DNA from: Clostridia bacterium
Lineage (GTDB): Bacteria; Bacillota; Clostridia; Lachnospirales; Lachnospiraceae
Length of the DNA: 64,000 nucleotides
Direction of reading: 5' to 3'
Assembly: GCA_009929615.1 (NCBI GenBank)
Contig: SAAB01000010.1
Location: forward strand, 1 to 64,000
Positions 1-9,862 of this stretch are shown piece after piece (position 1 is the stretch's first letter; every line of letters starts with the position of its first letter). Both the position numbers and the translations under genes were made by a program. The notes under the pieces are model-generated. The model worked only from the letters and a program-made list of their open reading frames with translations. It ran no database searches and was not told the DNA's origin.

Positions 1-455
1 GCAATATGGGGTAAAAGGGTGGCAAGGTCGTTAAACCTCGTTAGAACTTCATTATGGCTGCAATAAGGGCATCCTGATTTGCTAATCGCCCTGCTCTTCA
101 CAGTGGCAGTCCATTCGTGTCCGCATTTCCCTTTCCATATGATTTTTTTACTTGAACCTATCGTCACCATCGTAGGCTTCAGTTCCTTATTCTTATCCGA
201 CCATTCCGCTGCAAGCTCTGGTCTTAATGTAGTTAAATCATTGATACCTTCCACTGCTCTAGCTCCTGAACAAATGGGACAGCCTTCTCCTTTGGAACGT
301 GCTTTTATACTCGTCTGCCACTCGTGTCCACACTTTCCCTTCCACCACATCAGCTTGTTAGAACCATATGTAACCATAGCTGCTGTGACTGGAAGATTTC
401 TATCCGACCATTCAGAAATCAGCTCAGGATGTATTTTCGCAAAACTATTATCCAT
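1..455 (-). CDS. Zinc-ribbon repeat protein, partial (runs off left edge)
   Basis: An open frame begins at an ATG at 455, with a strong GGAGGAAGGAG ribosome site at 461-472, and runs without a stop to base 1, so the C-terminus is outside the window. It encodes repeats of about 60 residues, each with a W-S-D-K/R-N segment, then CGHEW, then CPxC: CGHEWQTSIKARS...GCPIC and CGHEWTATVKSR...GCPYC. This spacing fits the treble-clef zinc-ribbon family once called DUF4379 (PF14311). In that family such repeats often precede a small nuclease domain of the Vsr or restriction type, but no nuclease is visible here. It looks like an accessory gene next to the housekeeping lysS. The family call is fairly sure, the function is not known. 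Confidence 0.75.
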   Translation of the reverse strand, partial: MDNSFAKIHPELISEWSDRNLPVTAAMVTYGSNKLMWWKGKCGHEWQTSIKARSKGEGCPICSGARAVEGINDLTTLRPELAAEWSDKNKELKPTMVTIGSSKKIIWKGKCGHEWTATVKSRAISKSGCPYCSHNEVLTRFNDLATLLPHI

Positions 456-544
456 AGCAAAACTCCTTCCTCCTTTGATATGGATAGTATAAGAAAAAAG
501 TGGGGTTCTCGGTAGTTTGCGATGATTATGTAATGTCCACAACG

Positions 545-580
545 AAAAAAGGCCCTGAAAGATTTTGCTCTCTCAAGGCC
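545..580 (-). terminator. Rho-independent terminator after lysS
   Basis: On the minus strand GGCCTTGAGAG pairs with CTTTCAGGGCC, followed by a run of six T. It lies about 130 bases past the lysS stop and before the zinc-ribbon gene, so it probably ends the lysS transcript. Confidence 0.8.
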
Positions 581-623
581 TAATATTTAAAAATTATGCG
601 ATTTTGTTACCCTTGCACACATC

Positions 624-643
624 TTTACATCATTTGATGTAAA
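624..643. repeat. Perfect 9-bp inverted repeat downstream of lysS
   Basis: TTTACATCA and TGATGTAAA are separated by two bases. It lies in the noncoding stretch between lysS and the accessory zinc-ribbon gene. It has no T-run and does not look like a terminator. It could be a protein-binding site or a trace of a recombination site. The rest of 581-711 shows nothing I can name. Confidence 0.5.
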
Positions 644-711
644 TTTGAGGTAAATAGGTACTTTTTGCCTTATAGCTGAGTCCGAAACCACGCATAAACA
701 CTGGGTTTTCG

Positions 712-2208
712 CTACTTATCGCTAGGTAAGGACTTCATTGTCGGGAACAGCAATACATCACGGATAGCCTGGGAATCTGTCAACAGCATAACCAGACGGT
801 CAATACCATAACCGATACCACCTGTTGGAGGCATACCGATATCCAGTGCATTCAGGAAATCATCATCGGTGTGGTTTGCTTCTTCATCGCCCTGAGCTAA
901 AAGCTCTTCCTGGGCTTTGAAACGTTCTCTCTGGTCGATTGGGTCATTCAGCTCGGAGTATGCATTACACATCTCACGGCCATAGATAAACAACTCAAAA
1001 CGTTCAACCAGTTCCGGATTCTCCGGTTTCTTCTTTGTCAGTGGAGAAATCTCAATTGGATGGTCCATAACAAATGTCGGCTGAACCATCTTCTCTTCAC
1101 AGAATTCTTCAAAGAACAGGTTGATAATATCGCCCTTCTTATGACGTGCTTCATAAGCCACATGATGTTCATCCGCTAAAGCTTTAGCCTCTTCATCACT
1201 CTTAACCTGAGCAAAATCAACGCCGGAATATTTCTTAACAGCATCAATCATGGTAATTCTCTCAAAAGGCTTGGACATATCGATAATGGTACCATTATAG
1301 CTGATAACTGCACTGCCACAGACCTTTTCAGCAAGATAACGGAACATACTCTCTGTCAGTTCCATCATGCCTTCATAGTCTGTATATGCCTGGTATAACT
1401 CCATCAGCGTAAATTCCGGATTATGGCGGGTATCTACACCCTCGTTACGGAATACACGTCCAATTTCATAAACACGCTCTAAACCGCCTACAATCAGACG
1501 TTTCAGGTACAATTCTAAAGAGATACGCAGTTTAACGTTCTCATCTAAAGCATTATAATGTGTTTCAAAAGGTCTTGCTGCTGCACCACCGGCATTAGCA
1601 ACAAGCATAGGTGTCTCTACTTCCATGAAATCACGTCCATCAAGGAACGTACGGATTTCTTTAAGAATCTTAGAACGTTTGATAAATGTTTCTTTTGCTT
1701 CCGGATTCATAATCAAATCCACATATCTCTGACGATAACGGATATCTGTATTCGTCAGTCCGTGGAATTTCTCCGGAAGAATCTGCAGACTTTTCGATAA
1801 AAGAGTTACTGCAGATGCATGAATGGAGATTTCACCGGTCTTTGTTTTAAACACTTCTCCACTGAGGGAAACAATATCACCAATATCCATCTTCTTAAAT
1901 GCTTTGTATTCTTCTTCTCCAATGCTGTCACGGGCTACATAGGACTGAATAGATCCCTGTAAATCCTGGATATTGCAGAAAGAAGCTTTTCCCATAACAC
2001 GTTTAGACATAACACGACCTGCTAAGGTCACATTCTGTCCTTCAAGTGTTTCAAAATTATCTTTAACTTCCTGGCTATGATGTGTCACATCACACTTAGT
2101 AATAACAAAAGGATCTTTTCCATTCTCTTGAAGTTCTTTCAATTTATCATGACGCACCTTCAAAAGCTGGTTAATATCCTGCTGCTGAACATTCTTCTGG
2201 TCTGCCAC
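712..2208 (-). CDS. lysS: Lysyl-tRNA synthetase, class II
   Basis: Charges tRNA(Lys) with lysine in the cytoplasm. The 498-residue length is normal for the class II enzyme. The N-terminal OB-fold anticodon domain covers about residues 60-165. The catalytic domain follows, with motif 1 near FMEVETPML, motif 2 at [19 protein letters not shown] (about 255-273) and motif 3 at [13 protein letters not shown] near the C-terminus. The start is a GTG with GAGGGGAG upstream. greA ends 16 bases before it, so both are probably one operon, as in many Clostridia. The last residues, SLPSDK, lie next to accessory DNA. The call is secure. Confidence 0.98.
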   Translation of the reverse strand: MADQKNVQQQDINQLLKVRHDKLKELQENGKDPFVITKCDVTHHSQEVKDNFETLEGQNVTLAGRVMSKRVMGKASFCNIQDLQGSIQSYVARDSIGEEEYKAFKKMDIGDIVSLSGEVFKTKTGEISIHASAVTLLSKSLQILPEKFHGLTNTDIRYRQRYVDLIMNPEAKETFIKRSKILKEIRTFLDGRDFMEVETPMLVANAGGAAARPFETHYNALDENVKLRISLELYLKRLIVGGLERVYEIGRVFRNEGVDTRHNPEFTLMELYQAYTDYEGMMELTESMFRYLAEKVCGSAVISYNGTIIDMSKPFERITMIDAVKKYSGVDFAQVKSDEEAKALADEHHVAYEARHKKGDIINLFFEEFCEEKMVQPTFVMDHPIEISPLTKKKPENPELVERFELFIYGREMCNAYSELNDPIDQRERFKAQEELLAQGDEEANHTDDDFLNALDIGMPPTGGIGYGIDRLVMLLTDSQAIRDVLLFPTMKSLPSDK

Positions 2209-2224
2209 TGTTATTTCTCCCCTC

Positions 2225-2713
2225 TTAATTAACGTTTGCTCTCTGAATTTCCAAAATACGGAACATAAGTAAACCGCTCTGGGTTTCTACTTCAATGGTT
2301 TCTCCAACTTTACGTCCCAAAAGGGCACTTCCAACAGGGGATTCATTGGAAATCTTAAAGTTCAGGCTGTCTGCCTCTGTGGAACCAACAATACGGTATT
2401 CCACTTCTTCTTCCATATCTACATCATAAAGTCTGACACGGCATCCGATACTGATGCTCTCTAAATCAACTTCATCTTCATCAACAACTTCTACATTCTT
2501 AAGAATTTTCTCGATTTCTTCGATTCTCGCCTCGATATCGCGCTGTTCATCTTTAGCTGCATCATATTCAGCATTTTCAGACAAATCGCCCTGTTCTCTG
2601 GCTTCCTTAATCTTCTGTGCAACTTCTCTTCTTGTATTAACCTTTAACTCAAATAATTCGTCTTCTAATGCTTTCAGTCCGGCAAAAGTTAAAATATTCT
2701 TCTTGGCTTCCAC
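2225..2713 (-). CDS. greA: Transcription elongation factor GreA
   Basis: Rescues backtracked RNA polymerase by inserting its coiled coil into the secondary channel and stimulating transcript cleavage. At 162 residues it has standard length. The N-terminal coiled coil (residues 10-75) carries the conserved [21 protein letters not shown] stretch, including the acidic tip residues. The C-terminal FKBP-like domain includes [14 protein letters not shown]. The chosen start is a GTG following GGAAGGGCG. It sits between dusB upstream and lysS downstream, all on the minus strand, consistent with a shared transcript. Confidence 0.97.
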   Translation of the reverse strand: MEAKKNILTFAGLKALEDELFELKVNTRREVAQKIKEAREQGDLSENAEYDAAKDEQRDIEARIEEIEKILKNVEVVDEDEVDLESISIGCRVRLYDVDMEEEVEYRIVGSTEADSLNFKISNESPVGSALLGRKVGETIEVETQSGLLMFRILEIQRANVN

Positions 2714-2781
2714 TTCACTACGCCCTTCCTTTATATGAATTTTTATGTGAATAAACGCTTTTACATCCTTAGTATTATAGT

Positions 2782-3750
2782 CTATGAACTTGGGTGTGTC
2801 AATACTAAAGCCCTTTCTTCATAGGCTTTTAACAGGTCTTCCAGTGCACTGTAGCTCTCCACCAGATTGACCATTCCCCGAAGTTTTGACGAGCCCGGAT
2901 AGCCCACCGTATACCATGCCACATGCTTTCGCATCTGACGTATACCCAGATATTCCCCACTGATTTCAATCTGCATTCGGGCATGTCTGAGAATCATGGC
3001 CACAACCTCTGGAAGTTCCGGTTTATCCCTTCCCTCCAGTATTCTTGAAATCAGCCATGGATTTCCCTGCAGTCCCCGGCCGATCATAATACCATCACAG
3101 CCAGTCTGCTCCATAATAGCCCGGGCTGATTCCGGTGAATTGATATCTCCATTGCCAATAACCGGAATAGAGACAGCCTCTTTGACCTGACGAATAATGT
3201 CCCAGTCAGCCTTTCCGTGGTAATACTGCTCCCTTGTCCGTCCATGAACAGCGATGGCTGCCGCCCCGCTTTCCTGAGCAATATGAGCCATCTCCACAGC
3301 ATTGATACAGGAATCATCGAACCCTTTTCGTATTTTTACGGTCACCGGCTTTACAGTAGCTTTCGCCATGGCTTCAATAATCTGCCCTGCCAGCAATGGT
3401 CGTTTCATCAAAGCTGAGCCTTCCCCGTTATTGACAACTTTTGGCACCGGGCATCCCATATTGATATCCAGTATATCAAAGGGCCTGTCCTCTATCTTCT
3501 TTGCCATATCCGCCATAAGCTGGGGTTCTGAGCCAAAAAGTTGGAGTGAAAAAGGCCGTTCCCTCTCCTCCATGAGCATCAGTGCTTCCGTATTCTTATT
3601 ATTATAATAAATGGCTTTAGCACTCACCATCTCACTACATACGAGTCCCGCGCCCTGCTCCTTTAAAAGCAAGCGAAATGGCAGGTCTGTAACTCCTGCC
3701 ATTGGTGCCGCCACAACATAATTATCTATGGTTACATTTCCTATTCTCAT
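2782..3750 (-). CDS. dusB: tRNA-dihydrouridine synthase B
   Basis: FMN-dependent reduction of uridine to dihydrouridine in tRNA D-loops. The 322-residue TIM barrel begins with the FMN-binding AAPMAGVTDLPFRLL. The catalytic cysteine lies in INMGCPVPKV near residue 100, followed by the conserved lysine region VKIRKGFD. HGRTREQ, GNGDI and IGRGLQGNPW near 170-230 are FMN phosphate and loop motifs. Its ATG overlaps the coaX stop by 4 bases (ATGA), showing translational coupling. The call is secure; the exact target uridine is inferred from the DusB/NifR3 family. Confidence 0.96.
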   Translation of the reverse strand: MRIGNVTIDNYVVAAPMAGVTDLPFRLLLKEQGAGLVCSEMVSAKAIYYNNKNTEALMLMEERERPFSLQLFGSEPQLMADMAKKIEDRPFDILDINMGCPVPKVVNNGEGSALMKRPLLAGQIIEAMAKATVKPVTVKIRKGFDDSCINAVEMAHIAQESGAAAIAVHGRTREQYYHGKADWDIIRQVKEAVSIPVIGNGDINSPESARAIMEQTGCDGIMIGRGLQGNPWLISRILEGRDKPELPEVVAMILRHARMQIEISGEYLGIRQMRKHVAWYTVGYPGSSKLRGMVNLVESYSALEDLLKAYEERALVLTHPSS

Positions 3751-4520
3751 TTTCCTGTACAGCGCTTATAGACAATGCGCAAGCCTTTTAAAGTCAACAA
3801 ACTGTCATAAATATCTATGGCTTCTGTTTCATCTGAAATAATAGTGCCCAAACCTCCGGTAGCAATAACCTTAATATTGGGTAAGCCGGCTTCTTCTTTC
3901 ATCTTACGAACAATATACTCGGTTTCACCTACACTGCCGTAGAAAATACCTGCCTGAAAACAAGCGATACTTTCTTTTCCAAGGATGGACTTTGGTTTCT
4001 TGATTTCTATCTCCGGAAGCTTCGCTGTTCCTGCGCTCAGTGCATCAGCGCTCATCTGAATACCCGGTGCAATAACGACTGCATCCAATGTGCCGTCTTC
4101 TAAAACCAACTCGAAAGTTGTTGCTGAACCATAATCGATAACAATGGCCGGTCCTCCGTAAATCTCTTTGGCAGCTGCTGCATCTACAATTAAATCTGCA
4201 CCAACCTCCTTTGGATTCTCAGCACCAATCTTGACGCCGGTTTTTACGCCAGGGCCAACAACTATCGGCTCTGCACAAAAATATTTTTTAATACCGCTTG
4301 TGAAAGAGTACATAATATCCGGAACAACGGATGAAATAATAACCTGTTCAATATCCCTTGGTTCAAAACCTGCACTACGTATTAATTCCCGAATCAGAAC
4401 GCCATACTCATCGGATGTTCTAGGCATATAGGTTGTCATACGGAAATTCCCCATGAGAATTTCACCCCTGAAAAGCCCCATTGTAATGTTTGTGTTTCCA
4501 ATATCAATTGCCAATAACAT
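3747..4520 (-). CDS. coaX: Type III pantothenate kinase
   Basis: Catalyses ATP-dependent phosphorylation of pantothenate, the first step of coenzyme A synthesis. The 257-residue protein has the ASKHA fold. It opens with the phosphate-binding AIDIGNTNITMGLF and has GADLIVDAAAA and DYGSATTFELV, where the conserved aspartates bind substrate and cation. ATGGLG near residue 215 is the adenosine motif. The ATG has AGGAGG 7 bases upstream. It lies directly downstream of the DUF6145 gene and birA; coaX next to birA is a common Firmicute pairing. Confidence 0.97.
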   Translation of the reverse strand: MLLAIDIGNTNITMGLFRGEILMGNFRMTTYMPRTSDEYGVLIRELIRSAGFEPRDIEQVIISSVVPDIMYSFTSGIKKYFCAEPIVVGPGVKTGVKIGAENPKEVGADLIVDAAAAKEIYGGPAIVIDYGSATTFELVLEDGTLDAVVIAPGIQMSADALSAGTAKLPEIEIKKPKSILGKESIACFQAGIFYGSVGETEYIVRKMKEEAGLPNIKVIATGGLGTIISDETEAIDIYDSLLTLKGLRIVYKRCTGK

Positions 4521-4532
4521 ATATCCTGCCTC

Positions 4533-4871
4533 CTATTCCAGACCCTGCGTATCACCCAGGAAAAATACCCGGTAATACATCTCTAGTGATTCAAACAGTT
4601 CGGCCCGCTCCCTTTGAAGCTGCTTAATCTTCAGAGCACTGCCAATTTCGTCAAATAATATATCATCTTCAGCCACATCTACTCGAAGCTGTAACTTTCC
4701 ATCCGGGTCAAATTCCATCATCAGAACACCACCCACATCTGCCGTAAATAGCACACACATAATCTGAAGTTCCTGTTTAATGCTTTCCGGCAAAATTGCA
4801 AAATCTTCACTTAGATAAAACTTTTCGTCATATGCGCTGGCCGCACACAGTACAACATTATCCTGATACAT
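4533..4871 (-). CDS. DUF6145-type conserved protein
   Basis: I recognise this only as a small Lachnospiraceae conserved protein of the DUF6145 type; function is unknown. I place the start at the ATG of MYQDNVVLCAASAYDEKF because AGAGGAG lies just upstream; a longer reading would extend into birA. The 112-residue protein has no membrane segment or signal. It has an LQIMCVLFTADVGGVLMM core and a helical C-terminus ending in MYYRVFFLGD. It lies between birA and coaX with 10-12 base gaps, so it is part of that operon. Confidence 0.7.
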   Translation of the reverse strand: MYQDNVVLCAASAYDEKFYLSEDFAILPESIKQELQIMCVLFTADVGGVLMMEFDPDGKLQLRVDVAEDDILFDEIGSALKIKQLQRERAELFESLEMYYRVFFLGDTQGLE

Positions 4872-4881
4872 AGTGTCTCCT

Positions 4882-5859
4882 CTATTCTGCATATCCATAA
4901 ATGCCTCGGATAGACACCTCGCCTGAGCGGACCAATGTATCTCCATCTTCGGTCGATACAATCAATTCGCCCCGTTCATCGATGCCTCGGGAAATTCCTT
5001 TCCACACCCGACGTATCTCATGGACACTGATTTCCTTATTCATATGAACCAGACTTTCATTATAATCTTTTTGAAGAAAAGCTAAACTTCCCTCTTTTAA
5101 GAAAATCCGGTAAGTATCTTCAAAATTCTTCATCACCTGCTGAATAATCTCTGCCCGGTGATAATTCTTTCCCGACGCCATTGCCATAGATATGGCGTTT
5201 TCTTTCAGCTCTTCCGGAAAAGATTTCATATTTACATTAATTCCAATACCAATAACAATATAATTTACCTGGTCCGGTCCGGCACTCATCTCTGTTAGAA
5301 TTCCGGTGACCTTTTTTCTATCAATAACCAAATCATTTGGCCATTTAATGCCTGAATCCAAATCAAAACTTTTTAATGTCTTCTGTACAGCCATTGCTCC
5401 AATCAGTGTAATCATCGAAGCATCTACTGGCGGTATTTCCGGCTTTAAAATAAGAGACATCCATATGCCGCTTCCCGGCGGTGCAAAAAACTTGCGTCCC
5501 ATACGACCTTTTCCCGCATTCTGCATCTCCGCAATAACAAGGGTCCCATCTGGTGCTCCCTGTTCTGCCAGCATCCTGCCCTGGTCATTGGTCGAACCCA
5601 GTTCTTCGTAACAGTGAACTTCCCGTCCCATAGTCTTCGTTGTCAGCCCGCTGATAATCTCGCTGGCGGATAAAATATCCGGACTGGATACAAGCCGGTA
5701 ACCTTTGCGGTTTACAGCTTCAATTTCATATCCTTCATTTTTTAACTGTCCTATAACTTTCCAGACAGCTGTCCGGGAAACCTTAAAATATTCACATAAA
5801 TCCTGGCCGGATATAAAGTCCGGCCGGGATTTTAACATCTGTAGAATTTCTTCTTTCAC
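4882..5859 (-). CDS. birA: Biotin--[acetyl-CoA-carboxylase] ligase / biotin repressor
   Basis: Attaches biotin to the carboxylase carrier protein and, in two-domain forms, represses biotin genes. Residues 1-65 form a winged helix (SGQDLCEYFKVSRTAVWKVI). The catalytic domain has the biotinyl-AMP loop as GKGRMGRKFFAPPGSGIWMSL, close to the canonical GRGRxGR. KWPNDLVIDRKKVTGILTE and the C-terminal SH3-like domain follow. At 325 residues it is a full bifunctional form. The start is a GTG with AGGAG upstream. No biotin synthesis gene is in the window, so the repressor targets must lie elsewhere. Confidence 0.95.
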   Translation of the reverse strand: MKEEILQMLKSRPDFISGQDLCEYFKVSRTAVWKVIGQLKNEGYEIEAVNRKGYRLVSSPDILSASEIISGLTTKTMGREVHCYEELGSTNDQGRMLAEQGAPDGTLVIAEMQNAGKGRMGRKFFAPPGSGIWMSLILKPEIPPVDASMITLIGAMAVQKTLKSFDLDSGIKWPNDLVIDRKKVTGILTEMSAGPDQVNYIVIGIGINVNMKSFPEELKENAISMAMASGKNYHRAEIIQQVMKNFEDTYRIFLKEGSLAFLQKDYNESLVHMNKEISVHEIRRVWKGISRGIDERGELIVSTEDGDTLVRSGEVSIRGIYGYAE

Positions 5860-5871
5860 AGAAAAACACTC

Positions 5872-6867
5872 CTAAATCTCGTCACACAGGGTTGCGGCCA
5901 TAACAGCTTTAATCGTGTGCATACGGTTTTCTGCCTCATCAAATACTTTAGACTGTTCAGATTCAAAAACTTCATCTGTGACTTCCATCTCTGTAATGCC
6001 AAAGCGTTCGCCCATCTCTTTGCCGATTTTTGTTTTCAAATCGTGGAAAGCAGGGAGGCAGTGAAGGAAAATCGCCTGTTTACCAGCATTCTCCATAAGT
6101 TTTTTATCTACACGATAAGGTGTTAAATCGCGGATTCTCTCTTCCCAGACTTCATCTGGTTCACCCATAGATACCCATACATCTGTACAGATAACATCTG
6201 CACCTTTAACAGCTTCTTCCGGATTCTCGCAGAATGTAATACTTCCGCCGGATACTTTAGCGAAGGCCTCACACTCTTTCTTAAGTTCTTCATTCGGGAA
6301 ATATTTCTTTGGTGCACAAGCCACAAAGTCAAGTCCCAGTTTTGAACAGATAATCATATAAGAATTAGCCATATTGTAACGGGCATCACCCATATAAACA
6401 AGCTTTTTACCTTTTAATTCGCCACGATGTTCACGGATTGTAAGAAAATCTGCCAGCATCTGTGTTGGATGATATTCATTCGTCAAACCGTTCCATACAG
6501 GAACCCCTGCATACTCCGCAAGTTCGTTAACGATTTCCTGGCCATAGCCACGATATTCAATCCCCTCAAACATACGGCCGAGAACTCGGGCTGTATCTTC
6601 AATGCTTTCTTTTTTCCCAATCTGAGAACCTGACGGATCCAGATAAGTTGTTCCCATTCCAAGGTCATGGGCTGCAACTTCAAAGGAACAGCGTGTCCGT
6701 GTGCTTGTCTTTTCAAAAATCAAAGCAACGTTTTTTCCCCGGAGCACATCCACTGGAATGCCTTTTTTCTTACGGTCTTTTAAATCCGCCGCAAGGTCCA
6801 GCAAATAGAGAATTTCTTCTTCTGTAAAATCTTTTAAGGTCAAAAAATGTCTTCCTTTTAAATTCAT
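5872..6867 (-). CDS. argF: Ornithine carbamoyltransferase
   Basis: Makes citrulline from ornithine and carbamoyl phosphate in arginine synthesis, or runs in reverse in arginine breakdown. The 331-residue enzyme has the carbamoyl-phosphate motif STRTRCSF (about 56-63), HPTQ at about 135, the ornithine-binding DVWVSMGE, and HCLPAFHD near 272 with the catalytic cysteine. The ATG has AGGAGATATCTG upstream. No other arg gene or arcA/arcC is near, so whether it is biosynthetic or catabolic cannot be decided from context. Confidence 0.96.
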   Translation of the reverse strand: MNLKGRHFLTLKDFTEEEILYLLDLAADLKDRKKKGIPVDVLRGKNVALIFEKTSTRTRCSFEVAAHDLGMGTTYLDPSGSQIGKKESIEDTARVLGRMFEGIEYRGYGQEIVNELAEYAGVPVWNGLTNEYHPTQMLADFLTIREHRGELKGKKLVYMGDARYNMANSYMIICSKLGLDFVACAPKKYFPNEELKKECEAFAKVSGGSITFCENPEEAVKGADVICTDVWVSMGEPDEVWEERIRDLTPYRVDKKLMENAGKQAIFLHCLPAFHDLKTKIGKEMGERFGITEMEVTDEVFESEQSKVFDEAENRMHTIKAVMAATLCDEI

Positions 6868-6887
6868 CTCAGATATCTCCTGTATAT

Positions 6888-7811
6888 TTATTTGTCTTTA
6901 ACAGTTTCTACAAGGGACTTTGCAAGTCCGGCCATTCCCTGAATCTCAGATGGGATGATAATCTTTGTAGCCTGGCCATCTGCAGCCTTCGCAAAGGCCT
7001 CAAGACTCTTAATACGTAAAACAGCTTCATCAGCTCCCGCATTCTTCAAGAATCCGATACCATCGGCATTGGCCTGCTGAATCTTAAGAATAGCCTGTGC
7101 TTCACCTTCTGCTTCACGGATTGTAGCTTCTTTTTTAGCTTCAGCACGAAGGATGGCAGATTCTTTTTCAGCTTCTGCTTCAAGAATAACAGATTCTTTA
7201 TGACCTTCTGCTACAAGAATTGCAGAACTCTTTTCACCTTCTGCACGAAGAATGGATTCTCTTCGTTCACGCTCTGCCTTCATCTGTTTCTCCATGGCAT
7301 CCTGAATAGCTGCCGGTGGAATGATGTTCTTTAACTCTACTCGGTTTACTTTAATACCCCAAGGGTCTGTAGCTACATCCAATGTAGAACGCATCTTTGC
7401 ATTAATAATCTCTCTGGAAGTCAGAGTTTCATCTAATTCCAAATCACCGATAATATTACGAAGGGTTGTTGCTGTCAGATTCTCAATAGCCATGATTGGA
7501 TTCTGAACACCATAGCAGTATAACTTTGGATCTGTAATCTGATAAAATACAACGGTATCAATACGCATAGTAACGTTATCCTTTGTGATAACCGGCTGAG
7601 GTGCAAAATCTACAACCTGCTCTTTTAAAATAACTTTCTTGGCAACCTTATCCATAATCGGCACTTTCACGTGGAAACCAACGGACCAGGTTCCCTGATA
7701 AGCTCCCAAACGTTCAATAACATAGGCATGCGCCTGTGGCACAATCTTAATACAGGATACAACAATAATTAAGACAATTGCAATTAAAATTACTACTGGT
7801 ATAAACATCAT
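6888..7811 (-). CDS. SPFH/band 7 membrane protein (stomatin, QmcA type)
   Basis: Predicted membrane-anchored scaffold of the stomatin/prohibitin group. An N-terminal hydrophobic helix (residues 1-22, [18 protein letters not shown]) is followed by the SPFH domain (about 25-190), then a long Glu/Ala-rich coiled coil ([21 protein letters not shown] onward) made of repeated AEGxKE-like units, and a short C-terminal tail. The start codon overlaps the NfeD stop by 4 bases. SPFH-NfeD pairs are a recognised conserved unit linked to membrane microdomains. Family assignment is firm, precise function is not. Confidence 0.93.
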   Translation of the reverse strand: MMFIPVVILIAIVLIIVVSCIKIVPQAHAYVIERLGAYQGTWSVGFHVKVPIMDKVAKKVILKEQVVDFAPQPVITKDNVTMRIDTVVFYQITDPKLYCYGVQNPIMAIENLTATTLRNIIGDLELDETLTSREIINAKMRSTLDVATDPWGIKVNRVELKNIIPPAAIQDAMEKQMKAERERRESILRAEGEKSSAILVAEGHKESVILEAEAEKESAILRAEAKKEATIREAEGEAQAILKIQQANADGIGFLKNAGADEAVLRIKSLEAFAKAADGQATKIIIPSEIQGMAGLAKSLVETVKDK

Positions 7812-8257
7812 AAGTCATTTTCCTCCTTAACTTCCTTCTCCACAATGAGTTTCACACCGGAGATTCCGGCAATTTTTACCATTTCATCTTTCTGAAACGT
7901 CACTTCGTCCTTCGTGGAACGGGCTGTCCATTCCATTCCGCCTACCATAACCTGACCCTCTGACTTCAGGTTGTTTATTGGCAGTAATACCCGTGCTGAA
8001 TGCCCTACCAAACTTTCAGCATTCGTTTTTGTGGTCTTCGTGTTCAAATATTTCGTAAGCACAGGCCGTGTAAATACAAGCATTATTACAGAAACAATAA
8101 TAAATGCCACAACCTGAACTGCCAAAGGCATGTTCACGAGAGCCAGTAAAAAAGCCACCAATGCTCCCACTGCAAACCACACAGTCGTCAACCCTAACGT
8201 CATTATCTCAATAACTAATAATATACCAAAGGCTGACAGCCAAAATATTTCATACAT
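7808..8257 (-). CDS. NfeD family membrane protein
   Basis: Short-form NfeD of 149 residues: three or four hydrophobic helices in the first 80 residues (FGILLVIEIMTLG, VWFAVGALVAFLLALV, VQVVAFIIVSVIMLVF), then a soluble OB-fold domain with GHSARVLLPI and a GGMEWTARS strand. The ATG has AAGGAGGAG upstream. It is translationally coupled to the SPFH protein downstream, and in this family the NfeD OB domain is thought to work with the partner stomatin. It lacks the N-terminal ClpP-like protease domain of long NfeD proteins. Confidence 0.93.
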   Translation of the reverse strand: MYEIFWLSAFGILLVIEIMTLGLTTVWFAVGALVAFLLALVNMPLAVQVVAFIIVSVIMLVFTRPVLTKYLNTKTTKTNAESLVGHSARVLLPINNLKSEGQVMVGGMEWTARSTKDEVTFQKDEMVKIAGISGVKLIVEKEVKEENDL

Positions 8258-8364
8258 AGTATCTCCTCCTTCCAGTCATATTGATATTCGTCTATGATAC
8301 TAGTAATACTATTCACAAACAAATAAGGTTACAGATTCTTTCTGTACATCCCTCAAAAGAGGCC

Positions 8365-9165
8365 TTAAAACTCCCTCTGCCGTTTTACTTCGTATATAAG
8401 AAGAGCGGCAGCAACACCCGCATTTAATGATTCAACCTGTCCGGACATAGGTATTCGTATGTAATCCGTCGCCATGCCGGCCAGAGATTCACTCAGACCA
8501 TTCGCCTCATTACCTATCATAAAACAGGTATTCCGGCAGTAATCCTGTTGAAAATAATTCTTTTCGCCCTTTAAGTGAGCCGCATACACACCAAATTTCT
8601 CGTCTTTCATATATGGAATAACTTCTGATAAATCATCTGTTACTGCAATAGGCATCCTGTAAATAGAGCCCATCGTTGAACGAATAACCTTTGGCATATA
8701 CGGGTCCACCGATGTCCGGTTTAAAATAACACCGTCCACCCCGGCACCTTCACTGGTCCGCAGAATCGTTCCCAGATTTCCCGGGTCCTGCAAAGATTCC
8801 AGCACCAGATATAACTTATATCCATCTTTCTCCGCCTTCAGCATATCCTGCCAGTCCCATGGACTAAATGCGACAACTGCCATAACCCCCTGGGGTGTCA
8901 TCGTATCCGACATGTCCCGGAAAATCTTGTCCGTGACTATCTCAGCTCGAATATGAGCTTCTTCTGCCTTTTTCAAGACGGCTTTGGCACTTTCCGACTG
9001 ACTGAAGCTCTCCGACATATAGACAGCTTTCAGCCGTTCCTGCGGTGCTTCTAAAACCATCTTGATACCTTCGACAACAAAGCACTGCTGTTCCCGCCGA
9101 ACTTTGGCTTTCTTCTGCAGCCACATCAGATTTTTAATTTGTGCATTCGAGGTACTTGTAATCAT
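8365..9165 (-). CDS. TrmH/SpoU family RNA 2'-O-methyltransferase
   Basis: SAM-dependent ribose methylation of rRNA or tRNA. The 266-residue protein has an N-terminal L30e-like substrate-binding region (about 1-100) and a C-terminal SPOUT knot. Its three motifs are LESLQDPGNLGTILRTSEGAG, FMIGNEANGLSE and RIPMSGQVESLNAGVAAALLIYE. These mark it as the RlmB/TsnR-like branch; the precise site is not predictable. It starts immediately after the trkA-type gene stop (TAG ATG), so it is co-transcribed with the potassium genes. Confidence 0.93.
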   Translation of the reverse strand: MITSTSNAQIKNLMWLQKKAKVRREQQCFVVEGIKMVLEAPQERLKAVYMSESFSQSESAKAVLKKAEEAHIRAEIVTDKIFRDMSDTMTPQGVMAVVAFSPWDWQDMLKAEKDGYKLYLVLESLQDPGNLGTILRTSEGAGVDGVILNRTSVDPYMPKVIRSTMGSIYRMPIAVTDDLSEVIPYMKDEKFGVYAAHLKGEKNYFQQDYCRNTCFMIGNEANGLSESLAGMATDYIRIPMSGQVESLNAGVAAALLIYEVKRQREF

Positions 9166-9822
9166 CTATATCTCCACGCCAACTTTCACTAAATCGTCAT
9201 TTTTACCGACAATAACCAGCGTCATTCCCTTTTCCAAAGGAGCATCTGGCTTCATATCAACCGTCAGCTCATCATTCTGTTTAATACCAATAACATTAAG
9301 TCCATAATTTTCCCGGACATTCAGTTCTCTAAGACCCTTTCCAAGCCATTCGCTCCTTGGCTGAATCTCAACCATGCTGAATTCCTTGGACAGCTCAACC
9401 AAATCAACAAAATCTCCACCCATAAGGTTTCTTGCAAGACGTCCACCCATCTCTGCCTCTGGAAAGACAACCTTGTCCGCACCAACCTTTTCAAGGATGT
9501 GTTTATGAATTTCGTTCTCCGCTTTGGAAATGATAAAAGGTACCTTCTTTTCTTTTGCGAAAATCGTTGCCATAATACTTGCCTGCATATTTGTAGAAAC
9601 ACCTACGATAACACAGTCCAGATTACTGATTCCCAGATTATCCAAAACATCCGGGTCTGTCACATCGGCCACCATCGCACATGTAACGACATTAGCAATC
9701 TCATCAATCCGGTCTGGATTTGCATCTACCGCAATAACCGAATTACCTGCCTCTGCCAGAGTAACAGCTACAGATGTACCAAACTTTCCAAGTCCAAACA
9801 CACCGTATTCTTTTTTGTTCAT
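9166..9822 (-). CDS. ktrA: KtrA/TrkA potassium uptake regulatory subunit
   Basis: Cytoplasmic gating ring subunit of a potassium transporter. Residues 1-135 form an RCK_N Rossmann domain with GLGKFGTSVAVTLAEAG (dinucleotide-binding GxGxxG) and VDANPDRID with an acidic ribose contact. Residues 140-218 form an RCK_C domain. At 218 residues it is the single-unit KtrA type rather than the double-length TrkA. The channel subunit gene lies 41 bases upstream on the same strand. RCK domains of this kind also bind c-di-AMP in Firmicutes, and a c-di-AMP synthase is encoded at 23.6 kb; that link is inference. Confidence 0.93.
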   Translation of the reverse strand: MNKKEYGVFGLGKFGTSVAVTLAEAGNSVIAVDANPDRIDEIANVVTCAMVADVTDPDVLDNLGISNLDCVIVGVSTNMQASIMATIFAKEKKVPFIISKAENEIHKHILEKVGADKVVFPEAEMGGRLARNLMGGDFVDLVELSKEFSMVEIQPRSEWLGKGLRELNVRENYGLNVIGIKQNDELTVDMKPDAPLEKGMTLVIVGKNDDLVKVGVEI

Positions 9823-9862
9823 ATTGACCTACCTCTCAATTATAACATATTCCTTTAAGCAT

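Noticed and set aside
581-711. Possible integrase remnant or attachment core after lysS
   Set aside because: No recombinase motif or duplicated lysS end is visible; only one palindrome can be supported.
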